Shown piece by piece: positions 41,995-50,716 of a stretch of DNA of 64,000 nucleotides (positions are counted from its first letter, which is position 1; the number at the start of each line of letters is the position of its first letter). The notes beneath the pieces were generated by a model, which was not told the origin of the DNA, did no database searches, and saw nothing but the letters and a program-made list of their open reading frames with translations. The translations under genes and the position numbers were made by a program. This DNA comes from CAYQXJ01 sp964421565 (GTDB lineage Bacteria; Planctomycetota; Brocadiia; SM23-32): positions 62,001 to 126,000 of the forward strand of contig CAYQXJ010000006.1 in the NCBI GenBank assembly GCA_964421565.1, given 5' to 3'.

Positions 41995-44900
41995 GCGGCG
42001 CACGATGCCTCTGCTTGGTATTGACGGTCGGGTTGCTGACGGCGGGCTGCGGGCCGCTGGTCGGCGTGCGCGCGACAGTCTCGCTGGATGAGCGCACGCG
42101 CCTCGAGCGCAATGTGCTCGGCAGCCGCGCCGTGGCGGCACCCAGGGATGCGCTGCTCTCCGCAACAGACACACTCCCCACCGGAGACCGAGGAGCCCTT
42201 GTCGCCTTGCTGGAAGAGTACGGCCGTCTGGAACAGAGTCTGGCATCGTTGGAGACACACGACGCTGCATCGCGGGCCTGGCAGTCAGTTCTCGCGCATA
42301 ACCGGGGTGTGCTCCATTTGTGGCTCGGCGATCGGCAGAGCGCGGAACAGGCCATGCGGCATGCCGCCAAGATGGCGGATGCATGGTGGCTGACCACGCT
42401 TCAGTGGCAGATTCTCGCCGAGTTGGGCGAAAGCCTGGGTGATAGACCCTTGCTGGAGCGCGCGGAAGAAGCGCTTATGGGAGCAGTGCTGGCCGAGAGG
42501 GCAGACTATCGTTTCGAGGCTCCCCGGCGCCGGGCGCGGCTGTACTCGCGTTTGGTGGAGGCTGCCATGGCTGACGGCGACCACGAGGGCGCACTGCGCC
42601 TGGCGCTCCGGCGCGAAGCAATCGAACTTGCGCGTGCGATGCCTCCGGGCGCTCTGCATTTCCCCCCCGGCCGGTTGGCCGAGTTGGCGGCAGGTCTGGA
42701 TGACGCACGCAGACAACTGGCCGCAGAGCGCGAGAAACGTTGTGTGCTTTCGTTCGCGTCACTGACTGGCGGCAGCGAAGCTCGACGAGGTGAGGCGTGG
42801 CGGCGGCTGAGGGCTGTGCGAGAAGTTCTTGCGGCGGAGTCGCCTGTTGGGGGGCTCTTAATCCCCGCGCCCACGGATCCTGCGGAGCTGAGGGAATCAC
42901 TCATGCCGCGCACGGCCATCCTTGTGGTGGAACCCATTGGGGACGACCGTTTTGCCGTCTTTCTGCTGCCCGCAACAGCGCCGCCGGCGGCAGCCGTTGT
43001 CGAGCACAACCACCTGCCCGAAGCGGCGTTCGCGACACTGTCTGCGACCTTGCGGGAAGTGGACGGGCTCTACGTCGCTGCGCCCCTTGCTCTGCAAGGC
43101 ATGGACTGGTGGAGCGCCGCGAGCGGTGGCGACGAAGAAGCCGGTCCCTCGCGGAGGGCCTTGCTTGGGGGAGCGTCGGACCTGCCGTGGGCGTTTCGGC
43201 TGCGTCGCTACGGTCGCCGGTCAGTTCTCGTCTGCGGCGGGTTGCCTGACGCGGTGGCTGACTTACCGGTCCACGATGAGCCGTGGGAGACGAAGTTCCT
43301 CGATGTGCGCCGGTTGTCCGTTGAGGATGTGGCGGAGGCAGCGGCCATGGTGGACTTGATTCTATTCATGAATCCGCTGGAGTTCAGTCCTGGTCGCCCG
43401 GCTGCGACGCGACTGGCGTGGCCGGGCGGCCTCGGCAACCTGCGGGGCCTGGGGATTGGGGAACTTGCCGGGCTGAGCACACGCGCCGTTGCCGTGGGCT
43501 GTCTCCGGACAGGACCTGAGGCGTTCGGTCCGACTGGTGGCGGATCGCTGCGCGTTCTGCTGCGAACCGTCATGGCAGCCGGCACACCCTCGCTGGTGAT
43601 CGGGGGGCGGGATGTCTCCGACGCCTTCTGGCGCGAATGGCTCGCGGGTCTGGCAGAGGATTCCGTGGCCGGAGCCTTCCGCAGGGCGCGCGGCGCCATT
43701 CCAGGAAGGCAGCGATCGGGAGTGCGGCTATACGGCTCCCTCGGTTTCACGGCGAGTGAACTGGCGCAGTTCCAGCGTCTCGACGTGAATGAGACGTTCG
43801 CGACTGCACGAACTGAGCTCAATGCCGGCCGGTTCCGTGCCGCAGCAGGGGGCTTTCTCGATCTTTGGCACATGCTCGAGGCGTCGCCGTTCGACTCGGC
43901 GGATCAGAAGTGGCTTGTGCTGGCCAACGTGCAGCGTTTGCTGGTGGAGTGCCGGCGCGGGTTGCGGCAGTATGGAGAGGCGGCCCGTCATCAGCGAAGG
44001 CGTGTGGATTACCTCGAACAGCGAAGCGATACGCCGTCCGCGATCCTCGCGGCGGAATACCAGTCCCTCGGTGCGCTTCTCACCCAGGCGGAGAGCTACG
44101 AAGGAGCGGTTCGGGCATATGAGCAATCCATCGGTCTGTTGCGGGTTGGTGACGGCGGCCGCGAACTTGCGCAGGTGCTCGGCGAACTCGGGAAGAGTCT
44201 GGACCGAGCAGCCCGCTACGATCGGGCTCTGGAAACCTTCGGACTCGCGCTTGAGCAGTACCGGGAACTGAGTGACACAGTCGGAGCGGGCAAGCAGCAC
44301 CAGCGCATCGGTGCCATATACCTGCGCCGTCTCGATAATGCTCCTCGCGCGCTGGTGCACTTTCAGGCTGCGCACGATGCCTACCGCGAGGCAAATGAAG
44401 CGGGTGATGTCGCCGAGACGACCATAGACCTCGGCCTGGCGCGGCGCAGACTCGGGGAGTTCGCTGCCGCCCTGGAGCTCTTCGAGGGGGCTCGCGCGCA
44501 GGCTCAGAAGCTTGGCCTCCGTGCGACCCTTGCCCGGGCGCTGACCGAGACCGCGAACACTCGCTGGCTGCGCGGCGAGTATCAGCGTGCGTTGGAACTC
44601 GTCAGCGAGTCGGATCGGCTGGCCTTGCCTCTCGATCTGGCCTTTCAGCTCAATGTCAACAACCAGTTGCGGGCGCTCATCTTCTGGGAGCTGAACGAAT
44701 TCGACCGTGCGCATCTCGCGCTCGATGACGCCATCCGTTACGCCCACTTGGCGGAGCAGCCACTGGAGGTCGCGACGGCGCATAACAATCGGGGCATTAT
44801 ACTGCGCAGGCAGCAGATGTACGAGCGGGCGCTCGAAGCTTTCGACCGGGCGTTGGAGATCGACACCCGGGTGCGCAGCCGCTGGGGGATGGGTTACGAT

Positions 44901-46658
44901 CAGCGCAACATCGGCATCACGTTGCACCGGATGGGGCGACTGTCCGAAGCGTCCGGACATCTGGAGCAAGCGGTACAGACATCGGTAGAGATCGGTGATC
45001 GTGTCAACGAGGCGCGGGCTCTGCTGGCCCTGGGGAACCTGCGCAGCGACCAGGCCAGGCCCGACGACGCAGGTCGACTGCTACGGCAGGCGCTCGATCG
45101 GTCACGCGAGCTCTACCTGCCGGAGGTGGAATGGCGCGCGCTGCACGGACTGGGGCGGCTGAAGCGTGACGGGGGCGATGCCGAGAGTGCGCTGAGGTGG
45201 CTGCAGGAGGGCGTGAAAGTTGTCGAAGGGCTGCAGGCGGGTATCAAGATCGACGAGTTTCGGGCGGGGCTACTGGCGAACAAGTCCGAGCTCTATGAAG
45301 ACATCATTGAGTTGTTGCTCGACATGGAGCGGCCCGAAGAAGCGTTCGTCTACGCCGAGCGTTCCAGGGCACGTAAGTTCCTTGATGTGTTAGCCGGGCA
45401 GAATGTGGAACTGCGCAGCGAGAGTGAGCGTCAGCTCTACGCGCGCCAGCAGGAACTGGCCCGACGCATCGACGCATTGCGCCAGGCTGTCCGCCGCGAG
45501 GCCGACGCGGAGCGGCGCACGGAACTGCAGGCGGAGCTGGATCAAGTGGAACAGAGGTTTGCTGGCGTCTTGCTCGAGATCCGAATCGCAAATCCTGCCC
45601 TTTCAGGCTTCGTGAGTGTGGAGGCACCCCGAGTCGCAGACCTGGAGGAATCTCTGTCGGCCGAGACTGGCGTTGGGGTGGTCGAGTACTACCTTCTGGC
45701 GGACGAGGTCGTTACCTGGGTCTGGGACGGCATGCGACTCCAGGTCATCCGCCGCATGGTTCCCCGCGAGCGGCTTGAGGAGCGGATCCGGGAGTTCCGC
45801 TTTGCCATCCAAAACCGTGATCTGGTCGATGTCGTTCTTCGGCAATCGCAGTCACTGCACCAGTTGCTTTACGCACCGGTGAAAGCCGTTACGGCTGATG
45901 CGGACACGGTCGTCGTTGTTCCTCACGGTCCGTTGCACTACCTGCCGTTCGCAGCACTGCATGATGGGGAGGCATTTGTCGCTGAACGCCACGCACTCGC
46001 ATACAGCCCATCGGTAGGCGTCCTGCTGCGTGGGCTGCAGGCGCCCGTCGCTCGGCAGAGGGCTGAGCTGAGCGTTCTCGCCGTCGGCAACCCGAGCGTG
46101 GGTGACCCCGTCTACGATCTGCCCTTTGCCGAGCAGGAGGTTGCAAGCATCCGCCGCGACTTCCCGCAGGCCGAAACGCTGACCGGCGAGCAGGCAACGG
46201 AGGAGTCGGTGACCGAACGGATGAGCAGGTTCGATGTGGTTCACGTCGGTGCGCACGGAACGTTCGACCCGGCCAATCCCCTTTTCAGCCGCCTTATCCT
46301 CGCGCCCGGCGAGCGGGACGGCCGGCTGCACCTGTTCGAGGTGACGGGTCTGCGGCTCGACGCGCGGCTCGTGGCGCTCAGCGCCTGCCAGTCGGGCGTG
46401 GGCAAGCTGATGGCGGGTGACGAACTGGTGAGCCTTAGTCGGGCGTTCGTATACGCCGGCTCCCGGGCCGTCCTCAGCACCCTGTGGCGGGTGGATGACG
46501 TAGCGACGGCCCTCGTGATGAAGCACTTCTACCGCAACTACATCGAGGCGACCGCTGCGGAGAGTCTCAGGCGTGCCCAGGTACAGGTGATGAACGACGG
46601 TCGCCACTACCATCCTGTGTACTGGGCAGGGATCGCGCTCTCGGGCGACTATCGCTGA
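41991..46658 (+). CDS. TPR lipoprotein with intact C-terminal CHAT and degenerate N-terminal CHAT
   Basis: The 1555-residue protein has a lipobox LTAGC at Cys20. An intact CHAT cysteine-protease domain fills the C-terminus (about residues 1205-1555), with His1422 in HVGAHGTF and Cys1466 in SACQSGVG. It belongs to the caspase/separase-like clan. About 12 TPR motifs lie at residues 600-1130. Before them, residues 295-590 look like a second CHAT: a similar opening (MPRTAILVVEP), the alignable Cys504 in VGCLRTGPE, a similar tail, but no His-Gly motif (the region reads LFMNPLEF). That would be a pseudoprotease half. CHAT proteins are known as effector proteases in TPR-CHAT (Craspase and bacterial defence) systems; a secreted lipoprotein form is unusual. 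Confidence 0.85.
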   Translation: MSGARCLCLVLTVGLLTAGCGPLVGVRATVSLDERTRLERNVLGSRAVAAPRDALLSATDTLPTGDRGALVALLEEYGRLEQSLASLETHDAASRAWQSVLAHNRGVLHLWLGDRQSAEQAMRHAAKMADAWWLTTLQWQILAELGESLGDRPLLERAEEALMGAVLAERADYRFEAPRRRARLYSRLVEAAMADGDHEGALRLALRREAIELARAMPPGALHFPPGRLAELAAGLDDARRQLAAEREKRCVLSFASLTGGSEARRGEAWRRLRAVREVLAAESPVGGLLIPAPTDPAELRESLMPRTAILVVEPIGDDRFAVFLLPATAPPAAAVVEHNHLPEAAFATLSATLREVDGLYVAAPLALQGMDWWSAASGGDEEAGPSRRALLGGASDLPWAFRLRRYGRRSVLVCGGLPDAVADLPVHDEPWETKFLDVRRLSVEDVAEAAAMVDLILFMNPLEFSPGRPAATRLAWPGGLGNLRGLGIGELAGLSTRAVAVGCLRTGPEAFGPTGGGSLRVLLRTVMAAGTPSLVIGGRDVSDAFWREWLAGLAEDSVAGAFRRARGAIPGRQRSGVRLYGSLGFTASELAQFQRLDVNETFATARTELNAGRFRAAAGGFLDLWHMLEASPFDSADQKWLVLANVQRLLVECRRGLRQYGEAARHQRRRVDYLEQRSDTPSAILAAEYQSLGALLTQAESYEGAVRAYEQSIGLLRVGDGGRELAQVLGELGKSLDRAARYDRALETFGLALEQYRELSDTVGAGKQHQRIGAIYLRRLDNAPRALVHFQAAHDAYREANEAGDVAETTIDLGLARRRLGEFAAALELFEGARAQAQKLGLRATLARALTETANTRWLRGEYQRALELVSESDRLALPLDLAFQLNVNNQLRALIFWELNEFDRAHLALDDAIRYAHLAEQPLEVATAHNNRGIILRRQQMYERALEAFDRALEIDTRVRSRWGMGYDQRNIGITLHRMGRLSEASGHLEQAVQTSVEIGDRVNEARALLALGNLRSDQARPDDAGRLLRQALDRSRELYLPEVEWRALHGLGRLKRDGGDAESALRWLQEGVKVVEGLQAGIKIDEFRAGLLANKSELYEDIIELLLDMERPEEAFVYAERSRARKFLDVLAGQNVELRSESERQLYARQQELARRIDALRQAVRREADAERRTELQAELDQVEQRFAGVLLEIRIANPALSGFVSVEAPRVADLEESLSAETGVGVVEYYLLADEVVTWVWDGMRLQVIRRMVPRERLEERIREFRFAIQNRDLVDVVLRQSQSLHQLLYAPVKAVTADADTVVVVPHGPLHYLPFAALHDGEAFVAERHALAYSPSVGVLLRGLQAPVARQRAELSVLAVGNPSVGDPVYDLPFAEQEVASIRRDFPQAETLTGEQATEESVTERMSRFDVVHVGAHGTFDPANPLFSRLILAPGERDGRLHLFEVTGLRLDARLVALSACQSGVGKLMAGDELVSLSRAFVYAGSRAVLSTLWRVDDVATALVMKHFYRNYIEATAAESLRRAQVQVMNDGRHYHPVYWAGIALSGDYR

Positions 46659-46663
46659 GGGAT

Positions 46664-46682
46664 CCGGCGAGCGCGTCGCCGG
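46664..46682 (+). terminator. Terminator hairpin after the CHAT gene
   Basis: CCGGCGA (46664-46670) and TCGCCGG (46676-46682) make a perfect 7-bp stem with a GCGCG loop, 6 bp after the stop. A short TGGCTTTC follows. A second weaker inverted repeat (CATCCCC/GGGGATG) lies at 46698-46729. Confidence 0.5.
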
Positions 46683-46791
46683 TGGCTTTCACGGTTGCAT
46701 CCCCGGCCACGGGCTGTATCCTGGGGATGTGACTTGACCGGCCCGGTGTGGGTCAGAATGACGCGTGCAAGCCTGCTGCCTAGGGGCGAGT

Positions 46792-47178
46792 ATGAGAGCT
46801 TTCGGTCGCGGAGGTGCCCGCGGACGGCTGCTGATCGTAGAAGATGATCGGCACAGCTACGACGAGCTGCGCTCCGAGTTGATGGAACGGGGCTACGAGT
46901 GCGAGGTTGCACTGGACATGGCGACGGCACGGTCCGTGCTGGCGGAACGGCGGATGGACATGGCCGTGGTCAACGTGCAGATACCTGAGACTTCCGAAGA
47001 GGGTGTTCTCGCGGAACTCGCGGAGTATAACCCCCAGATGCAGGTGGTTTTCTACAATGGCAGCACGGAGAAGGCACACCAGCGCAGGCTGCGACGATGC
47101 GGGGCAGCCAGCTACCTCAGCACGGCCAGCGATCTGGGGGCGGTAGTTCGGGCGGTCGAGCGCGTCTACACATCCTGA
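46792..47178 (+). CDS. Receiver-domain-like protein without phosphoacceptor Asp
   Basis: The 128-residue protein has a receiver fold: LLIVEDDRHS with the acidic pair at residues 18-19, MDMAVVNVQIPE for strand 3, QVVFYNGST for strand 4, and GAASYLSTA for the strand 5 loop. At the usual phosphorylated Asp position it has Asn61; the conserved Thr/Ser and Lys are Asn and Thr. It is therefore a pseudo-receiver and probably signals by binding rather than phosphorylation. No output domain follows. AGGGG precedes the ATG at 46792. It is convergent with, and overlaps by 13 bp, the metallophosphoesterase gene. Confidence 0.8.
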   Translation: MRAFGRGGARGRLLIVEDDRHSYDELRSELMERGYECEVALDMATARSVLAERRMDMAVVNVQIPETSEEGVLAELAEYNPQMQVVFYNGSTEKAHQRRLRRCGAASYLSTASDLGAVVRAVERVYTS

Positions 47179-47939
47179 ATTGTGCCCCTCAGTGTGAGAA
47201 CCGTCACCTCGGGCGGGCAGCAAAAGCGCACGGGGGCCGGTCCGGAGCCCCCGAAGCCGCGATTCACGTAGACGTGCCCCCACGCCTTTCTGTAAAGGCC
47301 TGCCACGTATCCTGAATGGTATTCCGGCAGGACAAACCGCCACAGCAGGGGAACCCGCACCTGGCCCGCATGCGTGTGGCCGCTCAGGACCAGATGCACA
47401 CCACTTTTGGCAGGGATCAGGTCGGCCCCCATTGGGACATGGCACATCAGGATTCCGAAGTCTGCCCGTGCGGCAGGCGCGAGCGTGGCGCGCAAGTCTG
47501 GCCAGCCGCGGCAAAGGTCGTCTACACCACCCACGTAGAGTGTGCCGGCCTCGGTCTCGAGCAGGCGTGACGCGTTGACCAGAAGCTCCGCCCCGGCGCG
47601 TGCCAGCAGCGCGGCCAGCACAGAGCGCCGGACGCCGTGTTTGAACTCCCAGTTGCCCCGACAAGCGTAGATGCCCAGCCTGGCGTGCAACTGGCCGACC
47701 AGCCGTTCGAGGGAGGGGAGCGTTGCGCGGTCACGCGACACGAGGTCGCCGGTCAGTAGGATCAGATCGGGCTGCTGCGCGTTCACCGTGCAGACCAGGC
47801 TCTCGTGCTCAGTTTCGTAAGCGCGCATGTGCAGGTCGCTCAGTTGCACCACGCGCAGCGGTGGCGCAAACGCACGCAGCCTGTCAGTCTCAATACTCAG
47901 GGCGGTTAGCTGTGTGTCGGGCAGTGCGTTCGGGCTCAT
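47166..47939 (-). CDS. Calcineurin-like metallophosphoesterase (YkuE type)
   Basis: The 257-residue protein has the metallophosphoesterase motifs QLSDLH, LLTGDLV, RGNWEFK, CHVPMG and LSGHTHAGQ. Its pattern matches the YkuE/YaeI group of small phosphoesterases, which include UDP-2,3-diacylglucosamine hydrolase-like enzymes. GHTHAGQ is the group marker. There is no clear membrane anchor. The stop region overlaps the pseudo-receiver gene. Substrate unknown. Confidence 0.88.
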   Translation of the reverse strand: MSPNALPDTQLTALSIETDRLRAFAPPLRVVQLSDLHMRAYETEHESLVCTVNAQQPDLILLTGDLVSRDRATLPSLERLVGQLHARLGIYACRGNWEFKHGVRRSVLAALLARAGAELLVNASRLLETEAGTLYVGGVDDLCRGWPDLRATLAPAARADFGILMCHVPMGADLIPAKSGVHLVLSGHTHAGQVRVPLLWRFVLPEYHSGYVAGLYRKAWGHVYVNRGFGGSGPAPVRFCCPPEVTVLTLRGTIQDV

Positions 47940-48115
47940 GAACCGCGTCGATCTGACTTCGGGGAAGGCCGATTATAGGTCGGTTGGCGTCCGCAGCGCA
48001 ACGGGTAGCCGCGGGCGCACTTTTTCGGCAAGCCTTTTTCTGTTGGGGCATCGGCCACTGTCGGCATCTGCAGGGCGTGTGCCGCAGCTCAGGAAGTGCG
48101 CGTGCAGCGGGTGCT

Positions 48116-48145
48116 TTGATTCGGTTCTCGGCGCGTTCCTATAAT
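48116..48145 (+). promoter_or_regulatory. sigma70-like promoter for alr
   Basis: TTGATT at 48116-48121 and a perfect TATAAT at 48140-48145 are 18 bp apart; the start near 48152 gives a 34-nt leader with GGAGAAG before the ATG at 48186. The rest of the 246-bp gap holds nothing I can recognise. Confidence 0.55.
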
Positions 48146-48185
48146 CACCTCCTGTCACACTCGGGTCCGCTGGGTGGAGAAGAGA

Positions 48186-49430
48186 ATGGCTCGCCCGACC
48201 GTCGCGCGCATCGACCTCGACGCCATCGCGCATAACGTAGCCGAGATCCGCAAGCTCGTGGGGAAACGCAAGATATGCGCGGCCGTCAAAGCGGACGCCT
48301 ACGGTCACGGCGCGGCGGTGATCAGCCATGCGTTGAGCCGCGCCGGGGTGGACATGTTTGCCGTTGCCATGACGGAAGAGGCGGTCGACCTGCGTCGGGC
48401 AGGCATACGAGAGCCGATCATCCTACTCACTGCGGCGCCCACCGAAGACGTAGATGACATACTCGACTACGAGGTGACCGCTTGCATTGCCGAGGAGGGC
48501 TTCGCGGGTGCACTGTCCCGGCGGGCTTCCAAGCGCGGCATGCTGGCACCCATTCACGTGAATGTGGATACGGGCATGCATCGCGTGGGGCTTGACTGGC
48601 GCCACGCGGCGAAGGCCATCTGCCGACTCCAAGGCCTGCCGGGTCTGCGTGTGGAAGGCGTATTCAGCCATTTTGCGTGTTCAGATGCCGATGAACTTTC
48701 CACAAGCTACCAGCAGCTTCGGCGTTTCAAGAAGGTGCTCGGACAACTCCTGCGGGCCGGCCTCCGTCCGCCCATTGTGCACATGGCTAACAGCAATGGC
48801 GTGCTGCGTCTGCCCGAGGCCTACTTCGATGCTGTGAGGCCCGGCCTCATCTTGTATGGCCTTGTCTCACGGCGCGAGCTTCGCTCGAAGGCTGACTTCA
48901 GGCCAGCGCTGAGCATGCGCACTCAGATCGCGCATGTGAAGCGGGTCCCGCAGGGGGAAGGTGTCAGCTATGGCCACACTTTCACCACGTGGCGCGACTC
49001 GGTCATTGCTACCCTCCCTGTTGGTTACCATGACGGCTATATCCGCCAGTTTTCCAGCCGGGGCGAAGTGCTGGTACGCGGGCGTCGGGTGCCCGTTGTG
49101 GGGCGGGTTTGCATGGACCAGACTCTGGTGGACGTAACGGACGTGCCGGGGGCTGCTGTCGGTGACGAAGTGGTCATCTACGGGGAGCAGGACGGGCGGC
49201 GATTGGGGGTGGAAGAGATGGCCGAGCGCGTGGACAGGATCCCCTACGAGCTGACCTGTGCCGTCAGCCCGCGCGTTCGCCGGGAGTTTGTCTCGAACGG
49301 CTCCGTTGTGGTAGAAACCCCTTGCCGCTCCGTGATTCCGAGCGGCTCGTTCACGCACGGTTTCCTGACAGCCGCGAACGGCGTCGATGAAGAGCCTGGT
49401 GCAGAGCCTGCTAAGCGCGGAGCCGCTTGA
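48186..49430 (+). CDS. alr: Alanine racemase
   Basis: The 414-residue PLP enzyme interconverts L- and D-alanine for peptidoglycan. The PLP lysine is Lys35 in AAVKADAYGHG; the catalytic Tyr is in GVSYGHTF; the HVNVDTGMHRVG and FSHFACSDA segments bind PLP, and GRVCMDQ is the C-terminal active-site loop. GGAGAAG precedes the ATG at 48186. Its last 44 bp overlap the next gene in another frame, so translation is coupled. The C-terminus is slightly longer than usual (GVDEEPGAEPAKRG tail). Confidence 0.96.
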   Translation: MARPTVARIDLDAIAHNVAEIRKLVGKRKICAAVKADAYGHGAAVISHALSRAGVDMFAVAMTEEAVDLRRAGIREPIILLTAAPTEDVDDILDYEVTACIAEEGFAGALSRRASKRGMLAPIHVNVDTGMHRVGLDWRHAAKAICRLQGLPGLRVEGVFSHFACSDADELSTSYQQLRRFKKVLGQLLRAGLRPPIVHMANSNGVLRLPEAYFDAVRPGLILYGLVSRRELRSKADFRPALSMRTQIAHVKRVPQGEGVSYGHTFTTWRDSVIATLPVGYHDGYIRQFSSRGEVLVRGRRVPVVGRVCMDQTLVDVTDVPGAAVGDEVVIYGEQDGRRLGVEEMAERVDRIPYELTCAVSPRVRREFVSNGSVVVETPCRSVIPSGSFTHGFLTAANGVDEEPGAEPAKRGAA

Positions 49431-50613
49431 CCTGACGCGCGCGGCCGATCAGTGGGCCGGCGTTCTGCCGTTTCTGTCTCACCTGCGGCGCACGTCCACC
49501 GAAGGCTCTTCGCTTCTGGATCGCACCGAGCGGCTTATGGCGGCACTGCTCCGCGATCCACCTGAGCCGACTGCCACTGGCGACGTGGCGACGATGCGGC
49601 CATGGTGGCAGGCGATGCCGGCCGCCTACCTGGCCGCCTTCTGCCGCTATGCGGGTGCAAGTGCTCGTCCCGGGCATCGATTCAGCGGTATAGAGGCACC
49701 TCACACCCTGGCATCGCGGCAGGTGCTGCGCGAACTTGGCATACCCTTCGAGGTCCGCGCGCATGCCGTTGCGCTGCTTGCGTCTCTGAAGAGGGGCGAG
49801 CGCCTGGTGCGCACGGGGGCGCCTGCCGAGACCTATATGCGTCTCTCCTGTGCGCTGGACACCCGCGCGCTCTACCATCTGCGGAAAGCAGAGCTTCTCA
49901 GCCAGCAGCAGGACGATGAGCGACTCTGCCGGCTGAATGCGTTCCGGCAGGAACTAAAACGCCTGGACTGCTACGGCGAGCCGGTTGCCCCGCCGATGGG
50001 GCAAGCTCATGTGGCGAGCGTGTTCGAGGGGTCGGCAGAGCAACACAGGGCTTCGAACGCAGCCCGGTACTTCCGGATTGTTGCAGGCATGAGCGAGGAG
50101 GGCTGGTATGAGGAGCGGCTTGCGCAGGAGGCACGCTCGCCAAGGGGCCGACTGCACCTGTTGATCGGGCCGGCCGCATGCGGCAAGTCCACCTGGGCCC
50201 GAGAGCGTCTGAGCGAGACGTACATCGTCTCCTCGGACCGGATGCGCGAAGAGCTGACGGGCGACCCGGCCGACCAGAGCCAGAACTACCTCGTCTTCCA
50301 GCGCTGCATGGACCGCATCCGGCAGAGGCTTCGGGAGGGACAGGAGGTGACCTTCGACGCGACGAGCTACAGCGAAGCTCTGCGCGAGATGCCGGTTCAG
50401 GCCGGCCGGTGGTGCGCGGCAGAGATCGTGGGCTACATATTTGATGGGAGCGTTGCGGTGGCGCTCGAGCGCAACCGGAAGCGCGAGCGAAAGGTGCCGG
50501 AAGAGATCGTTCGGCGGCATTTCCGCCGTCTCGAGCCGCCAGCTCTCTACGAGGCGGACCGCCATTTCGTCGTCGGCACAGACGGCGAAATGCGACAATA
50601 CTGGCCGACTTGA
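49387..50613 (+). CDS. Degenerate-HD/polynucleotide-kinase-like P-loop fusion protein
   Basis: The 408-residue protein has a C-terminal P-loop kinase domain: Walker A GPAACGKS at residues 261-268, a VSSDRMREEL lid and VTFDATSY strand like T4 polynucleotide kinase and zeta toxins. The N-terminal half has the helical pattern of the HD domain found fused to such kinases in other bacteria, but the HD pair itself is missing (the site reads FCRYAGASA). So phosphohydrolase activity is probably lost. It starts inside alr (44-bp overlap). No partner for RNA repair (ligase, phosphatase) is in the window. Confidence 0.7.
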   Translation: MKSLVQSLLSAEPLDLTRAADQWAGVLPFLSHLRRTSTEGSSLLDRTERLMAALLRDPPEPTATGDVATMRPWWQAMPAAYLAAFCRYAGASARPGHRFSGIEAPHTLASRQVLRELGIPFEVRAHAVALLASLKRGERLVRTGAPAETYMRLSCALDTRALYHLRKAELLSQQQDDERLCRLNAFRQELKRLDCYGEPVAPPMGQAHVASVFEGSAEQHRASNAARYFRIVAGMSEEGWYEERLAQEARSPRGRLHLLIGPAACGKSTWARERLSETYIVSSDRMREELTGDPADQSQNYLVFQRCMDRIRQRLREGQEVTFDATSYSEALREMPVQAGRWCAAEIVGYIFDGSVAVALERNRKRERKVPEEIVRRHFRRLEPPALYEADRHFVVGTDGEMRQYWPT

Positions 50614-50676
50614 TGCGCGGGTCCGGGAACGGAGAGGGACCGGAGCGTGCGGGGGGCCCGCCCTCGTTACTGCGCG

Positions 50677-50685
50677 TGGTATAAT
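50677..50685 (+). promoter_or_regulatory. Extended -10 promoter for the 50717 gene
   Basis: TGGTATAAT is an extended -10 (TG-n-TATAAT). No good -35 is seen about 17 bp upstream, which extended -10 promoters can tolerate. The start would be near 50692, 25 nt before the ATG. Confidence 0.45.
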
Positions 50686-50716
50686 CAAGCTATGCAACAT
50701 CAGGGGGAACGGTGCA

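Noticed and set aside
41991..46658. The CHAT protein as a CRISPR-linked TPR-CHAT (Craspase) effector
   Set aside because: It has a lipobox, lies with other lipoproteins and no cas genes are near, so a Cas-linked role is not supported.
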